DNA from: Acidobacteriaceae bacterium UBA1307
GTDB lineage: Bacteria; Acidobacteriota; Terriglobia; Terriglobales; Acidobacteriaceae
Direction: 5' to 3'
NCBI GenBank assembly: GCA_002307235.1
Contig: DBTV01000051.1
Span: 10,743 to 42,880, forward strand
DNA length: 32,138 bases
Under the pieces are notes generated by a model, which was given only the letters and a program-made list of their open reading frames with translations, was not told the DNA's origin and made no database searches. Below are positions 8,220 to 16,027 of the stretch, in pieces; position 1 is the first letter of the stretch, and the number at the start of each line of letters is the position of its first letter. The translations under genes were made by a program, and so were the position numbers.

Positions 8220-9425
8220 CTATAACTTGATGAAGATCTTTTTGCGGTAAAGAATGTGCACCGGAATATAGCAGAGGCCAACGAAGAGAATCGACCAGAG
8301 CAGCGAGCGCAGCGGCGCGGGCGTGGTCCATGCGGGGATCAGCGCATAACTCCACTTTTGCAGGTTCACGTAGTTGGGCACGGGAATCGTATCGATCAGG
8401 ATCGTGAGCAGCTCGGAGAGCATGTAGGCGACCAGCGCGTTCGAGCCAAAGGCTAGAAAGGGCGTGCCGAAAGGGCGCGCTGAACGCGGCCGGTCGCCGT
8501 CGAACCATGCCTTGGCCGCGGCAAGCAGCAGCAGCGCGATTCCGGCCGTCCACAGCACATACGAGCTGGTCCACATGCGCTTGTTGATCGGGAAGACCAG
8601 ATTCCAGAGCAGGGCGAGGCCCATCGATGCCGCGCCCGCGAAGGCCATGGCACGCAGCCCCCGGCCCTGTTTGTGGCGCAGCCAGAGCCCGGCCAGCGCG
8701 CCGGCCAGCACCGTCGCCAGAGCGGGCAGCGTGCTCAAAATGCCTTCAGGATCGTAGAAGGTGTGATGGTAGCGGTTGGCATCGGGAATCAGGATGCGGT
8801 CCAGCGCGCTGGCGAGGTTGGCCTCGGGGTTCAGCACGCCGAGAGCGATCCCGTTCTGGCCGCCGTAGCCCGGCACGGGAACCAGCGTCAGCAGTGCCCA
8901 GTAGCCGACCAGCAGCACGGTGACGGCGACGATGAGCTTGCGCGCATCAAGAAACAGCAGCAGCACGGCAGCCAGAAAATAGCACAGGCCGATCCTCTGC
9001 ATCACGCCGCAATAGCGCAGCGCGGCAAGATGGAAAAAGGGCAGGGCATTGAGCAGCAGACCCAGAGCGATGATGGTGGCGGCGCGGCGCGCGGCCTGCT
9101 TCACAATCGTTCCATTCGGAATCTTGCGCGCATGACGGCCGGCGAAGGAGATGGCCATGGCCAATCCCATCCAGAACAGAAAGAGCGGAAAGACGATGTC
9201 GGTCAGCGTGCAACCGTTCCAGGCCGAGTGGCGCAGTTGGTCGAAGGAGACCTTGCCGTCACCGGCGGTGTTGACCAGAATCATGAGGGCGACGGTGGCG
9301 CCGCGCAGCAGATCGAGGCTGATCCAGCGGCGGTTCGGCTTCGCTGGTGCCGCTGCGGTGCCAGCCGTTGTAAAGTTGGAAAGCGCAGGTTGAAGCAGTG
9401 CTGGGGCTTCTGTATTTTTTGTCAT
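8220..9425 (-). CDS. HGSNAT-like (DUF5009) membrane acyltransferase
   Basis: Polytopic inner-membrane protein of 401 residues related to heparan-alpha-glucosaminide N-acetyltransferase and bacterial NagX/DUF5009 proteins. After a proline- and alanine-rich cytosolic tail (1-33) comes the family opening RRWISLDLLRG, then several hydrophobic helices (for example TVALMILVN, IVFPLFLFWMGLAMAIS, IIALGLLLNALPF, YFLAAVLLLFL). The conserved RHSAWNG motif supplies a histidine (residue 66) at the place of the proposed acetyl-accepting His in the family. In such loci these proteins are thought to acetylate amino sugars using cytosolic acetyl-CoA; no substrate is shown here. The start at 9425 has a GAAGGA site placed rather close. 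It probably has its own promoter in the 244-base gap shared with the divergent gene at 9670, where I see no convincing -35/-10 pair. Confidence 0.85.
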   Translation of the reverse strand: MTKNTEAPALLQPALSNFTTAGTAAAPAKPNRRWISLDLLRGATVALMILVNTAGDGKVSFDQLRHSAWNGCTLTDIVFPLFLFWMGLAMAISFAGRHARKIPNGTIVKQAARRAATIIALGLLLNALPFFHLAALRYCGVMQRIGLCYFLAAVLLLFLDARKLIVAVTVLLVGYWALLTLVPVPGYGGQNGIALGVLNPEANLASALDRILIPDANRYHHTFYDPEGILSTLPALATVLAGALAGLWLRHKQGRGLRAMAFAGAASMGLALLWNLVFPINKRMWTSSYVLWTAGIALLLLAAAKAWFDGDRPRSARPFGTPFLAFGSNALVAYMLSELLTILIDTIPVPNYVNLQKWSYALIPAWTTPAPLRSLLWSILFVGLCYIPVHILYRKKIFIKL

Positions 9426-9669
9426 CGTCCTTCATTCCATCCATCAGACAGGTTCAGAACAGCAGGTTGCACAGGATCCGCAGTGTTATGGTCACTTTAT
9501 GCAGACTGAGGTCGCGGCGTTGGAATTGCGGCGAAATTACTGAGTGAATCAAAGCTGATTTCTAGTGTAGGGGGCCGTGCATGAAAATGGCAGTGAGAGG
9601 GCAGAAATTTTGTTGGCCGTCTTTGCGCAGGGGGGCGTTGTTGGGCAGTGGCAGTGCAAAGGACCGAGG

Positions 9670-10134
9670 ATGACAGAAGCCAACAGGCACAGTCCGCGCA
9701 TGCAGCGGCGCATCGCCATGGTGGCCGCGTTTTTGCGCACGCAAAGCACGCTGGTGCTGGCTTCGTCGGTGGAAGAGCCGCGCGCGACGCCTCTCTTTTA
9801 TCTGCCGACGGACGCGCTTGATCTTTTCTGGCTCTCTTCCTCAAAGAGCCGGCACAGTGCGCAGGTGGCCGCGCGGCAAGAGGCCTCCGTGGCGGTTTTT
9901 GCGCCGACCTTTGCCTGGCGCGAGATCGTGGGCGTGCAGATGGAAGGCCTTTGCGCGGTGGTCACAGGCGAGGAGCGCACGCCGTTGCTCGCGGCCTATT
10001 GCGAGCGATTCCGGTTGGGGACGATTTTTTCGATGGCGATCGGCCAGAGTACGCTCTATCGCTTTCGCCCGCACTGGCTCCGCTATAGCGACAATCGTCG
10101 CCGCTTTGGCTATCGTTTCGAGATCAAGCTATAG
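9670..10134 (+). CDS. Pyridoxamine 5'-phosphate oxidase-like FMN-binding protein
   Basis: Small cytosolic protein of 154 residues with the split-barrel flavin-binding fold of PNPOx-like proteins (YhbP/UPF0306 style). The start at 9670 is chosen because AAAGGACCGAGG lies just before it and the sequence further upstream is not protein-like. Visible pattern: helix (MQRRIAMVAAFLRTQ), strands TLVLASS, TPLFYLPTD, LDLFWLSSSKSRHSAQVAAR (core), EASVAVFAP, IVGVQMEGLCAVV, and C-terminal YRFRPHWLRYSDN, where the last strand normally closes the barrel. No specific reaction can be assigned. A short Ala/Arg-rich alternative frame overlaps it but is not convincing. Confidence 0.75.
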   Translation: MTEANRHSPRMQRRIAMVAAFLRTQSTLVLASSVEEPRATPLFYLPTDALDLFWLSSSKSRHSAQVAARQEASVAVFAPTFAWREIVGVQMEGLCAVVTGEERTPLLAAYCERFRLGTIFSMAIGQSTLYRFRPHWLRYSDNRRRFGYRFEIKL

Positions 10135-10141
10135 TGCAAGC

Positions 10142-10176
10142 GAAAAAACACAGGCTCCGCACATGGCGGAGCCTGT
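10142..10176 (-). terminator. Intrinsic terminator of the LuxR-type regulator gene
   Basis: Perfect 11-pair stem ACAGGCTCCGC (10150-10160) / GCGGAGCCTGT (10166-10176), five-base loop. Read on the minus strand it is followed by a run of six U. It sits 60 bases past the regulator stop codon; on the plus strand there is no U-tract, though the hairpin also ends the region after the stop at 10134. Confidence 0.85.
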
Positions 10177-10235
10177 TAGAGTATCTTCGGTCTGCAACAA
10201 TTTCGAAAATGCCATGGCCTGTCGCAGGGGAAAGA

Positions 10236-10922
10236 TTATGCGACGGCGACGGGTGTGGCCTGTGCCTGTTCTTCGGCATCCAGCTTGCTGCCCACGTCGG
10301 CGGCGGCCTGCGCGAGCACGCGATGGTGAATGGTGAACAGCGCCAGTTCCAGCCGGTCTCCAACGCCGGTTTTGTCGTAGATGGAGCGCAGGTAGTTTTT
10401 GATCACCTGCTCGGTGGTCTTGAGTCGGGTGGCGATTTCGCGGTTCTTGCACCCCTGCACGATGAGCGCAACGATGCGCATCTCCTTCGGTGTGAGCCGG
10501 TCGCGGACACGCGTGCCGACCAGATCCTCGTCGACGGTTTCCGGCTGCGCGATCTGCGGCGGTTGCACGATTTCGCCGGCCGCCACGCGATGAATGCCGT
10601 CGACCAGCGAGGGCCCGGTGACGTTGCGATAAACAACGCCGCGGAAGCCCTGCTGCAGGTAATTCGCCGCCGGCTCATGGTTTTCCGCAATGACAACGCC
10701 GCGGCTGCCCACCGATTCCAGCATCATGCGCAGCCGCCCCAGATCTGGCCGCAGGGAGGCGGCAAACAGAAGAAGGGAGTTCGGAAAGGTTGTGACCGCA
10801 TGATACATGCGATCCAGATCCGTGCACTGCGCGATGATGCGCAAGTCCTCATCCATCGCAAGTACCTTGGCTGTGCCTGCTCGAAAGATGGCCTGCGAGT
10901 CGGCCAAAATAATTTTGTTCAT
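10236..10922 (-). CDS. LuxR/NarL-type response regulator with degenerate receiver domain
   Basis: Transcription factor of 228 residues: receiver-like domain (1-115), linker, LuxR helix-turn-helix (about 141-205: DRLTPKEMRIVALIVQGC, NREIATRL, TTEQVIKNYLRSIYDKTG). The receiver fold is recognisable (IILADSQAIFRAG, GFRGVVYRNV) but the key residues are changed: the phosphoacceptor position is Ala54 (LLLFAASL instead of the usual LLLD), one of the two N-terminal acidic residues is Ser9, and the conserved Lys is Arg99. Phosphorylation by a histidine kinase is therefore unlikely. The DNA-binding half looks fully functional. No sensor kinase is adjacent. It is monocistronic, with its own terminator. 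Targets are unknown. Confidence 0.9.
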   Translation of the reverse strand: MNKIILADSQAIFRAGTAKVLAMDEDLRIIAQCTDLDRMYHAVTTFPNSLLLFAASLRPDLGRLRMMLESVGSRGVVIAENHEPAANYLQQGFRGVVYRNVTGPSLVDGIHRVAAGEIVQPPQIAQPETVDEDLVGTRVRDRLTPKEMRIVALIVQGCKNREIATRLKTTEQVIKNYLRSIYDKTGVGDRLELALFTIHHRVLAQAAADVGSKLDAEEQAQATPVAVA

Positions 10923-11436
10923 GCTCTTCGCCTCATCTGCTCGTTTCGCCGTTTAAGAACAGTGAGCTGCCTGAGAACCCGTCCGGGTGAGCGGCGAACC
11001 AGAAACGACGGATCAACAGGCTGAATTTCTGCCCCTTGCGGGCCTATCGGCAAATTAGGAGAAAACCTGGATTTGTCTCGGATCGCAACAGTATGCCGTC
11101 CCGAAAGTCCTTTGGTAACTAATTTGAGGGGAAGGAGGCCCTGGGATATTTTCCCCTTCTTCAAGATTACAGTCGATTTATGGCTTCGATCACGAAAAAT
11201 GCTGCGGGTGGGTATCTGCTTCATCGACAGCCCGCGTGTTCGTGGTTGTTTGTGGCGTGGGGGGACAGGGAAGGGCGGTGGAGAGAGCGGGACGAAGGCA
11301 AGTTCATTTTTAGCAACAGGATAAACTTTTCCGGGCGGCACAGCTCCCCATGCCTCCCCTCACTGGTATGACCACTCTATGCGAAGCAGCGTATGATGAT
11401 GGGGCAAGAATCTCATTTCCAAAACGAGGCAAGGCT
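10923..11436. other. Intergenic region between divergent regulator and GH28 genes
   Basis: About 510 bases upstream of both the LuxR-type gene and the polygalacturonase. Open frames here look random (Arg/Ser-rich, no family pattern). A modest inverted repeat AGGGGAA ... TTCCCCT lies near 11127-11157. It should hold both promoters, but I could not pick a convincing -35/-10 pair. Confidence 0.5.
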
Positions 11437-12732
11437 GTGAAGTTTTCCCAATATACGACCCGATTTGCTCTGGTTGCCGGTGCTCTGGCGGCTTGTGCAA
11501 CCGTTGCGTCCGCGGCTTCGGTCTGCGACGTGCGCAGCTATGGCGCCAAGGGCGACGGCAAGACCAAGGACACGGCGGCGATTCAGAAGGCCATCGACAC
11601 TTGCGCGCAGCAGGGCGGCGGTACGGTTGAGTTGACTGTAGGCACGTATCTGAGCGCGCCGATCGTGCTCAAGAGCAATATCAATTTTCATCTCGACAAG
11701 GGTGCGACGCTGCTTGGCTCGACGGAAAAGAGTGATTATCCGACGAAACTCGAGTTTGGCGAGCCCGGTCGTCAGGCGCTGGTCAGCGCCACCAACGCCG
11801 AAAATATCGCCATCACCGGCGAGGGCGTGATCGACGGCAACGGCGAGCCCTGGTGGAAGGAAGCGCACGAGCTGCATGCCAAGGGCATCGATGCCGGCGT
11901 GATGGGCCTCGACTTCACCCGCCCGCGTCTGGTGGTCTTCGATCACAGCAAGCACATCCTGATGCAGGACGTGACGGTGCAGAACTCGCCGATGTGGCAG
12001 ATCGTTCCCTACTACTCCGAAAACATCATCTTCCGCAACATCAAGGTGCTGGCTCCGGAACACTCGTCGAACACCGACGCCATCGACCCGTTCTCAAGCT
12101 CGCACATCATCATCGATCACGTGCTGGCCGACACCGGCGACGATAACGTCGCCATCAAGTCCGGCGCGGTTGGCTCGATTGGTCCCAATGGCTCTTCGCA
12201 TGACATCTGGATCACCGACTGCACCTTCAAGCATGGTCACGGCCTGTCGATTGGCAGCGAGATCGTGGGCGGCGTGCAGAACATCGTCGCCGAGCGCATC
12301 ACCTTCGAGGACACCGACAACGGCATCCGCGTCAAGGCCAACCGCGATCGCGGCAACATCGACATCGGCAACTTCGTCTTCCGCGACATCACGATGAAGA
12401 ATGTCAAGAACGACATCATCATCAGCGAGTATTACCCGAAGGTGGCTCCGAAGCCGGGTGAGTCGGCCAAGCCGCTGTCGCGCCTGACGCCGTTCTTCCA
12501 CGACATTCTGATCGAGAACGTGAAGGCCGAGGGTGAGACCAACGCCGGCGTGATCATCGGACTGCCCGAGTCGCCGGTGCAGGCCGTGACGCTGCGCAAC
12601 GTGCAGATCAAGTCCAAGACGCCGATGATCGTCGGCTTTGCCAACGTGACGGCCGAGGGCTTTAGTGTCGAGGCCAGCGATGGCGGCGAGGGCATCACCA
12701 AGATCGAAGGCGCGAACCTGTCGGGCAAGTAG
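11437..12732 (+). CDS. Secreted polygalacturonase, glycoside hydrolase family 28
   Basis: Secreted pectin-degrading enzyme (431 residues) that hydrolyses alpha-1,4-galacturonan. I start at the GTG at 11437, preceded by GAGG seven bases upstream, because the protein then opens with a signal peptide (VKFSQYTTRFALVAGALAAC, cut after SAA). An upstream in-frame ATG at 11350 would bury it. The right-handed beta-helix carries all GH28 catalytic motifs: NTDAID (Asp214), GDDN (Asp235/236), GHG (267-269) and RVK (298-300). N-terminal VRSYGAKGDG is the usual family start. Many repeats of I-x-I/N pattern fit helix rungs. It stands alone on the plus strand. The product, galacturonate, is the substrate of UxaC encoded further along. 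Exo- versus endo-action cannot be decided. Confidence 0.95.
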   Translation: MKFSQYTTRFALVAGALAACATVASAASVCDVRSYGAKGDGKTKDTAAIQKAIDTCAQQGGGTVELTVGTYLSAPIVLKSNINFHLDKGATLLGSTEKSDYPTKLEFGEPGRQALVSATNAENIAITGEGVIDGNGEPWWKEAHELHAKGIDAGVMGLDFTRPRLVVFDHSKHILMQDVTVQNSPMWQIVPYYSENIIFRNIKVLAPEHSSNTDAIDPFSSSHIIIDHVLADTGDDNVAIKSGAVGSIGPNGSSHDIWITDCTFKHGHGLSIGSEIVGGVQNIVAERITFEDTDNGIRVKANRDRGNIDIGNFVFRDITMKNVKNDIIISEYYPKVAPKPGESAKPLSRLTPFFHDILIENVKAEGETNAGVIIGLPESPVQAVTLRNVQIKSKTPMIVGFANVTAEGFSVEASDGGEGITKIEGANLSGK

Positions 12733-12733
12733 C

Positions 12734-12808
12734 ATCGCCGTGAACAGTAGAAATACTGATCGGCACGGCGATAACAATGGCGGGGGCTTCGGCCTCCGCC
12801 ATCGTTGT
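12734..12808 (+). terminator. Two stacked hairpins at the 3' end of the GH28 transcript
   Basis: First hairpin: ATCGCCGTG (12734-12742) pairs with CACGGCGAT (12764-12772) and encloses a small perfect hairpin CAGTA-GAAA-TACTG (12745-12758) with a GNRA loop. Second hairpin: 12771-12787 pairs with 12792-12808 around a UUCG tetraloop (one mismatch, two G-U pairs). No U-run follows. It begins one base after the stop codon. I read it as a transcript-end structure, terminating or stabilising. Confidence 0.65.
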
Positions 12809-12826
12809 GAGTGGGAATGAAGGAAA

Positions 12827-13462
12827 CTATGCGCAGAGCGCGAGAAATGCGTCACATTCTGTGTCAAGAGACTGCGGAGAGAGAAATCCGCGTTTGGGGC
12901 CAGCAATGCGAGATTTTTTAGCTGGTTCAATGCATTCGACATTGGAGGGCAGTACTTGTAGGCCGTTTGCTTTGGCTGCTTCATAAAGGACATGAAGAAT
13001 GGTGTAGGCAACCCCCCCTGCAAATTCTTTCTTACCGAGATTAAGCTTGATGAGAATGAGTTTTCCATCCTCTTCAGCAACCAAGTCTGGTTGTGCACTA
13101 ATCTCAAGGTTTTTGAAGGAGTAATAGAGGCGCTTGCCTGTGTGAATTTTTAGTTTTCGTTCTCCAAAATACTTCAAGTACTCGACAACTGCTTGGTGGT
13201 TGCGAAGTAACTTGGTTTTTGCTCGGGCATCAAGTTCTTTGTTGGCCTGCACGAGCAATTCAGAGAGTTTCAGAGAGACGTAGATGCTCTCACCTTTATG
13301 GTGGCGTTTGATTAGAGATAGAGCTTTGATGTAGTAGTTCGAGCGTCCAATGCTTGATCCGGATTTCGGATTACGGTACTTCTTGAGAATGCTTCGTTTT
13401 TTTTCCGGATTAGCCGAAGATACCTCGGCAAAACCGCGCACGGAAATAGAAATTTTTTCCAT
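12827..13462 (-). CDS. Hypothetical protein in AT-rich island (PD-(D/E)XK-like core)
   Basis: Unrecognised protein of 211 residues. The ATG at 13462 has a good GAGGGTA ribosome-binding site. It is visibly AT-richer and uses far more AAA, TTT and AAG/AAA lysine codons than its GC-rich neighbours, which suggests transfer. Lys/Arg-rich N-terminus (NPEKKRSILKKYR), then helices (LSELLVQANKELDARAKTK). A block near 121-142 (SAQPDLVAEEDGKLILIKLNL) has the strand-turn-strand look of PD-(D/E)XK nuclease folds: Asp126, then Lys139; but the acidic residue expected two before the Lys is Leu, so catalysis is doubtful. A hydrophobic helix follows (VAYTILHVLYEAAKANG). No membrane segment or signal peptide. 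No partner gene next to it. Function unknown. Confidence 0.75.
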   Translation of the reverse strand: MEKISISVRGFAEVSSANPEKKRSILKKYRNPKSGSSIGRSNYYIKALSLIKRHHKGESIYVSLKLSELLVQANKELDARAKTKLLRNHQAVVEYLKYFGERKLKIHTGKRLYYSFKNLEISAQPDLVAEEDGKLILIKLNLGKKEFAGGVAYTILHVLYEAAKANGLQVLPSNVECIEPAKKSRIAGPKRGFLSPQSLDTECDAFLALCA

Positions 13463-13826
13463 TTTTACCCTCGTTTCAGCTTGCTGGCTTGCCAGGGTAA
13501 TGATTTAGGATGTCCCTGCGTCAGTACTCACTGGACGTTAATGGTGTAAACGGGTTGCAGTGCCCTAGGAAGCGTGGCAGCCCGTTAGCCTTCCTCTTGG
13601 TTTCCACTTAAATGCCAATCTTATGGAAGTTTAGGTGGAGATTTTTCGTGAGGAGTATTTCTGCAATTAATGTTAGCGGGGCACACTAAGGAAAGCTAAT
13701 GCTAGGAGGTGGCACTGCTGTGGAAAAGATGCTTATGGCCAGTCGTTTGCGTAGGAAATATTTTTGTATCTAGGTGCGTTATTTAAATAAACAGCAAGAA
13801 ATCTAGTAGAAAAGTCGAGACCACGA
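13463..13826. other. AT-rich intergenic region, no gene seen
   Basis: About 360 bases with lower GC than the flanking operon, sharing the composition of the orphan gene before it. It should contain that gene's promoter (minus strand). A weak wobble-paired repeat GGGTTGC/GGCAGCCC lies near 13552-13581. I found no direct repeats, tRNA or integrase that would define an island border. Confidence 0.45.
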
Positions 13827-13848
13827 CGGGCCGCAGGCCTGCGACCCG
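13827..13848 (-). terminator. Probable terminator of the uxa operon
   Basis: Near-perfect palindrome CGGGCCGCAGG/CCTGCGACCCG, one G-U pair, about 20 bases after the SDR stop codon. On the minus strand a short ACTTTTCT tract follows some 11 bases later, so it is an imperfect intrinsic terminator. Confidence 0.5.
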
Positions 13849-13867
13849 CCACAATCAAAAAGAAAAA

Positions 13868-14644
13868 TTACTGATTGACGCCGGAGGCGAGGAAGCCACC
13901 GTCGACGACAATCGACTGGCCGGTGACGAACGAAGAGGCATCGCTGGCCAGATAGAGGGCTGCGCCGACCAGTTCCTCCGTTTTGCCGAAGCGGGCCATG
14001 GGGGTGCGCAGCAGCAACTCCTGGCCGCGCGGGGTGCTGTCGAGCAGCTTGGCGTTGATCTCGGTTCGGAAGACGCCGGGGGCGATGGCGTTGACGGTGA
14101 CGCCCTTCGAGGACCACTCGACGGCCAGCGACCGGGTGAGCGAGGTGACGGCCGACTTGCTGGCTGCGTAGGCGGCGACCTCGGTCAGCGCCACGTAGCT
14201 GTTCAGCGAGGCGATGTTGATGATGCGGCCGTAGCGGCGCTCGATCATGTGCCGGCCGAAGACCTGGCAGGCGCGCAGGGTGCCGTTCAGGTTGGTGTTC
14301 ATGATGTTGTTCCATTCCTCGTCGGTCATGTCGAGGGTGGGAACGCGCTTGATGATGCCGGCGCAGTTGACCAGGATGTCGACCTTGCCGAAGGCGGCGA
14401 CGGTGGCGTTGAGCAGCTTTTCCAGCGTGGCGCGGTCGCAGACATCCGAGGTGGCGCGGATGGTCTTGTGGCCGAGCGCCTCGAGTTCCGTGGCTGTTTC
14501 ATCTACCTGCGTTGCACGGCGGGCGCTGGCGACGACGGTGGCCCCTGCCGCGGCAAGGCCCAGCGAAAGCGCGTGGCCGATGCCCGAGGTGCCGCCGGTC
14601 ACGACTGCAACCCGGCCTTCGAGATTCATGAGATTGGCTGGCAT
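13868..14644 (-). CDS. SDR-family dehydrogenase of the hexuronate operon (candidate fructuronate reductase)
   Basis: NAD(P)-dependent short-chain dehydrogenase, 258 residues, KduD/gluconate-dehydrogenase-like. The ATG at 14644 has GGAG six bases before it. Motifs: TGGTSGIG (16-23) for the cofactor, NCAG (93-96), Ser146, Tyr159 and Lys163 as the catalytic set, and NAIAPGVFRTE near the C-terminal third. Last gene of the operon, 115 bases after uxaE, separated by a GC-rich hairpin. In a pathway with UxaC and UxaE but no UxuB- or UxaB-type mannitol-dehydrogenase-family oxidoreductase nearby, the natural role is reduction of fructuronate to mannonate (or tagaturonate to altronate). That role is inferred from context; 2-keto-3-deoxy sugar acid or gluconate oxidation is the main alternative. 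Confidence 0.85.
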   Translation of the reverse strand: MPANLMNLEGRVAVVTGGTSGIGHALSLGLAAAGATVVASARRATQVDETATELEALGHKTIRATSDVCDRATLEKLLNATVAAFGKVDILVNCAGIIKRVPTLDMTDEEWNNIMNTNLNGTLRACQVFGRHMIERRYGRIINIASLNSYVALTEVAAYAASKSAVTSLTRSLAVEWSSKGVTVNAIAPGVFRTEINAKLLDSTPRGQELLLRTPMARFGKTEELVGAALYLASDASSFVTGQSIVVDGGFLASGVNQ

Positions 14645-14705
14645 GATTTTCTCCGCAGTACGAATGGAATCGCCGAAGGGGGTTGCCTCCGGGATCGACG
14701 GGAGT

Positions 14706-14733
14706 GCGCCGCGCGGGGGAGAGGGCGCGGCGC
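14706..14733 (-). other. GC hairpin between uxaE and SDR gene
   Basis: Perfect nine-pair stem GCGCCGCGC (14706-14714) / GCGCGGCGC (14725-14733) with a ten-base purine-rich loop, in the only sizeable gap inside the operon. There is no U-tract, so it is more likely a processing or stability element that sets SDR expression apart than a full terminator. Confidence 0.5.
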
Positions 14734-14759
14734 GAAGGGGGAAGACGCGGCGGGTTAGC

Positions 14760-16013
14760 CTAGCGTCCGAGGAAGACGGGCGAAATGTGTCGCTCGAAGA
14801 GGTTTTCCGTCACGTTTTTGGCGATGACCGGCTCGTTGGCGACCAGCAGGCTCAGATAGCGGTTGCCGAGCTGCGCAGCCACCTTGAAGCCGACATGAAG
14901 CAGTTGGCGGAGGTTGGCGTTGTAGCCGGGGTTCGAGGGCACGTGGCGCAGGGCCGTGGTGTACTCCTCGGAGCTCCAGGCGGCGACGGTGGCCGGGCTG
15001 GGCAGCTTGGCCGGGTCGATGTCGATCACCGTCGCGTAGGGCACGCAGAGCTCGTCGCGGTGGGCATAGGCCTGCGCGTAGACCTCCTTGGCGAGAGCGA
15101 GAGCATCGCCACCGGCCTCGGCGAGGCCGATGATCTCCTCAAGCCAGGTGGTGCCTGCCGTCTTGAGGTGGACGCCGGCGCCGGCGGCCTTGATGGCGCG
15201 GTGGATGGCCGGGTAGATGGAGAACTTGTCGGAGCCGGAGTGGACGCTGAGCTTGAGGTTGGCGGGCAGGCCGAAGTGCTCGACGGCATAGGCGATGGCG
15301 GCGATGTCGAGGGTGAACTCGCGCTCGAACTGGGCCACGTCGCCGACGTAGTCGACGCCCTTGTTGAAGCGGCCGGAAAACTTGGGCGCGATGGTCTGGG
15401 CGGGCACGCCCTCGTCGGCCAGCGCGGCCAGAATGATGAGCAATTCGGCCGGCGACTGGGCGCGGTCGGTCTCATCCATGGAGATTTCGGGGATGAAGTT
15501 GCCCTCGCCCTTGGCGCCGACGATGATGCGATAGATCTCGCCGGCCTTTTTCGCGGCAAAAAGGAACTTGGCCGCGGTCTCGCGCAGTAGCGCGTCGGTG
15601 ATCTCGATTTCGCCGACGCTGCCGAGCTGGATTTTGCCGATCAGACTGGCGTGGCGGGCAACGAAGGCGTCGATGTCGGCGGCCGGGGCGGGCTGGCCGA
15701 TGTAGTCGGCCACATCGTGCGTGTAGAAGTCGCAGGCGGTCAGAAAGCGGCCAACGGTCTGCGGATTGATGTGGTCGGCGTCGCAGTAGTAGGGCAGCGT
15801 CCAGCCGAGGGCCTTGACGGCGTCATCGACGGCGTGGCGGGTGGAAAGCGGCTCGGAGCCGATGATGGTGTGTTCGCGGTTGGACTTGTTCCAGACGGGC
15901 ACGATCTCGATGCCGCTCTTGAGGGCGAGCTGGCAGGCCTGCAACTGTGCCTTGGCCTGGTGGGCGAACCGGTCACCGGTTCCAACGGAATACTTCGCAA
16001 GTGTCAATGCCAT
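14760..16013 (-). CDS. uxaE: Tagaturonate/fructuronate epimerase
   Basis: UxaE-family enzyme (about 417 residues) that epimerises D-tagaturonate to D-fructuronate, as shown for the Thermotoga maritima enzyme; it joins the galacturonate branch to the glucuronate branch. The start at 16013 is preferred over 16052 because AAGGA lies just before it. Recognisable family blocks: YSVGTGDRFAHQAKAQL, IVPVWNKSNREHTIIGS, YYCDADHINPQTV, FYTHDVADYIG, ISMDETDRAQSP, IAPKFSGRFNKGVDYVGD, KLSVHSGSDKFSIYP and the C-terminal NLFERHISPVFLGR. The Asp/His-rich motifs (CDADHI, HSGSDK) are consistent with the metal-dependent barrel of this family. Starts 14 bases after the LarA-like stop, so translation is tightly coupled in the operon. 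Confidence 0.9.
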   Translation of the reverse strand: MALTLAKYSVGTGDRFAHQAKAQLQACQLALKSGIEIVPVWNKSNREHTIIGSEPLSTRHAVDDAVKALGWTLPYYCDADHINPQTVGRFLTACDFYTHDVADYIGQPAPAADIDAFVARHASLIGKIQLGSVGEIEITDALLRETAAKFLFAAKKAGEIYRIIVGAKGEGNFIPEISMDETDRAQSPAELLIILAALADEGVPAQTIAPKFSGRFNKGVDYVGDVAQFEREFTLDIAAIAYAVEHFGLPANLKLSVHSGSDKFSIYPAIHRAIKAAGAGVHLKTAGTTWLEEIIGLAEAGGDALALAKEVYAQAYAHRDELCVPYATVIDIDPAKLPSPATVAAWSSEEYTTALRHVPSNPGYNANLRQLLHVGFKVAAQLGNRYLSLLVANEPVIAKNVTENLFERHISPVFLGR

Positions 16014-16027
16014 GGTGGTCCTTCGTA

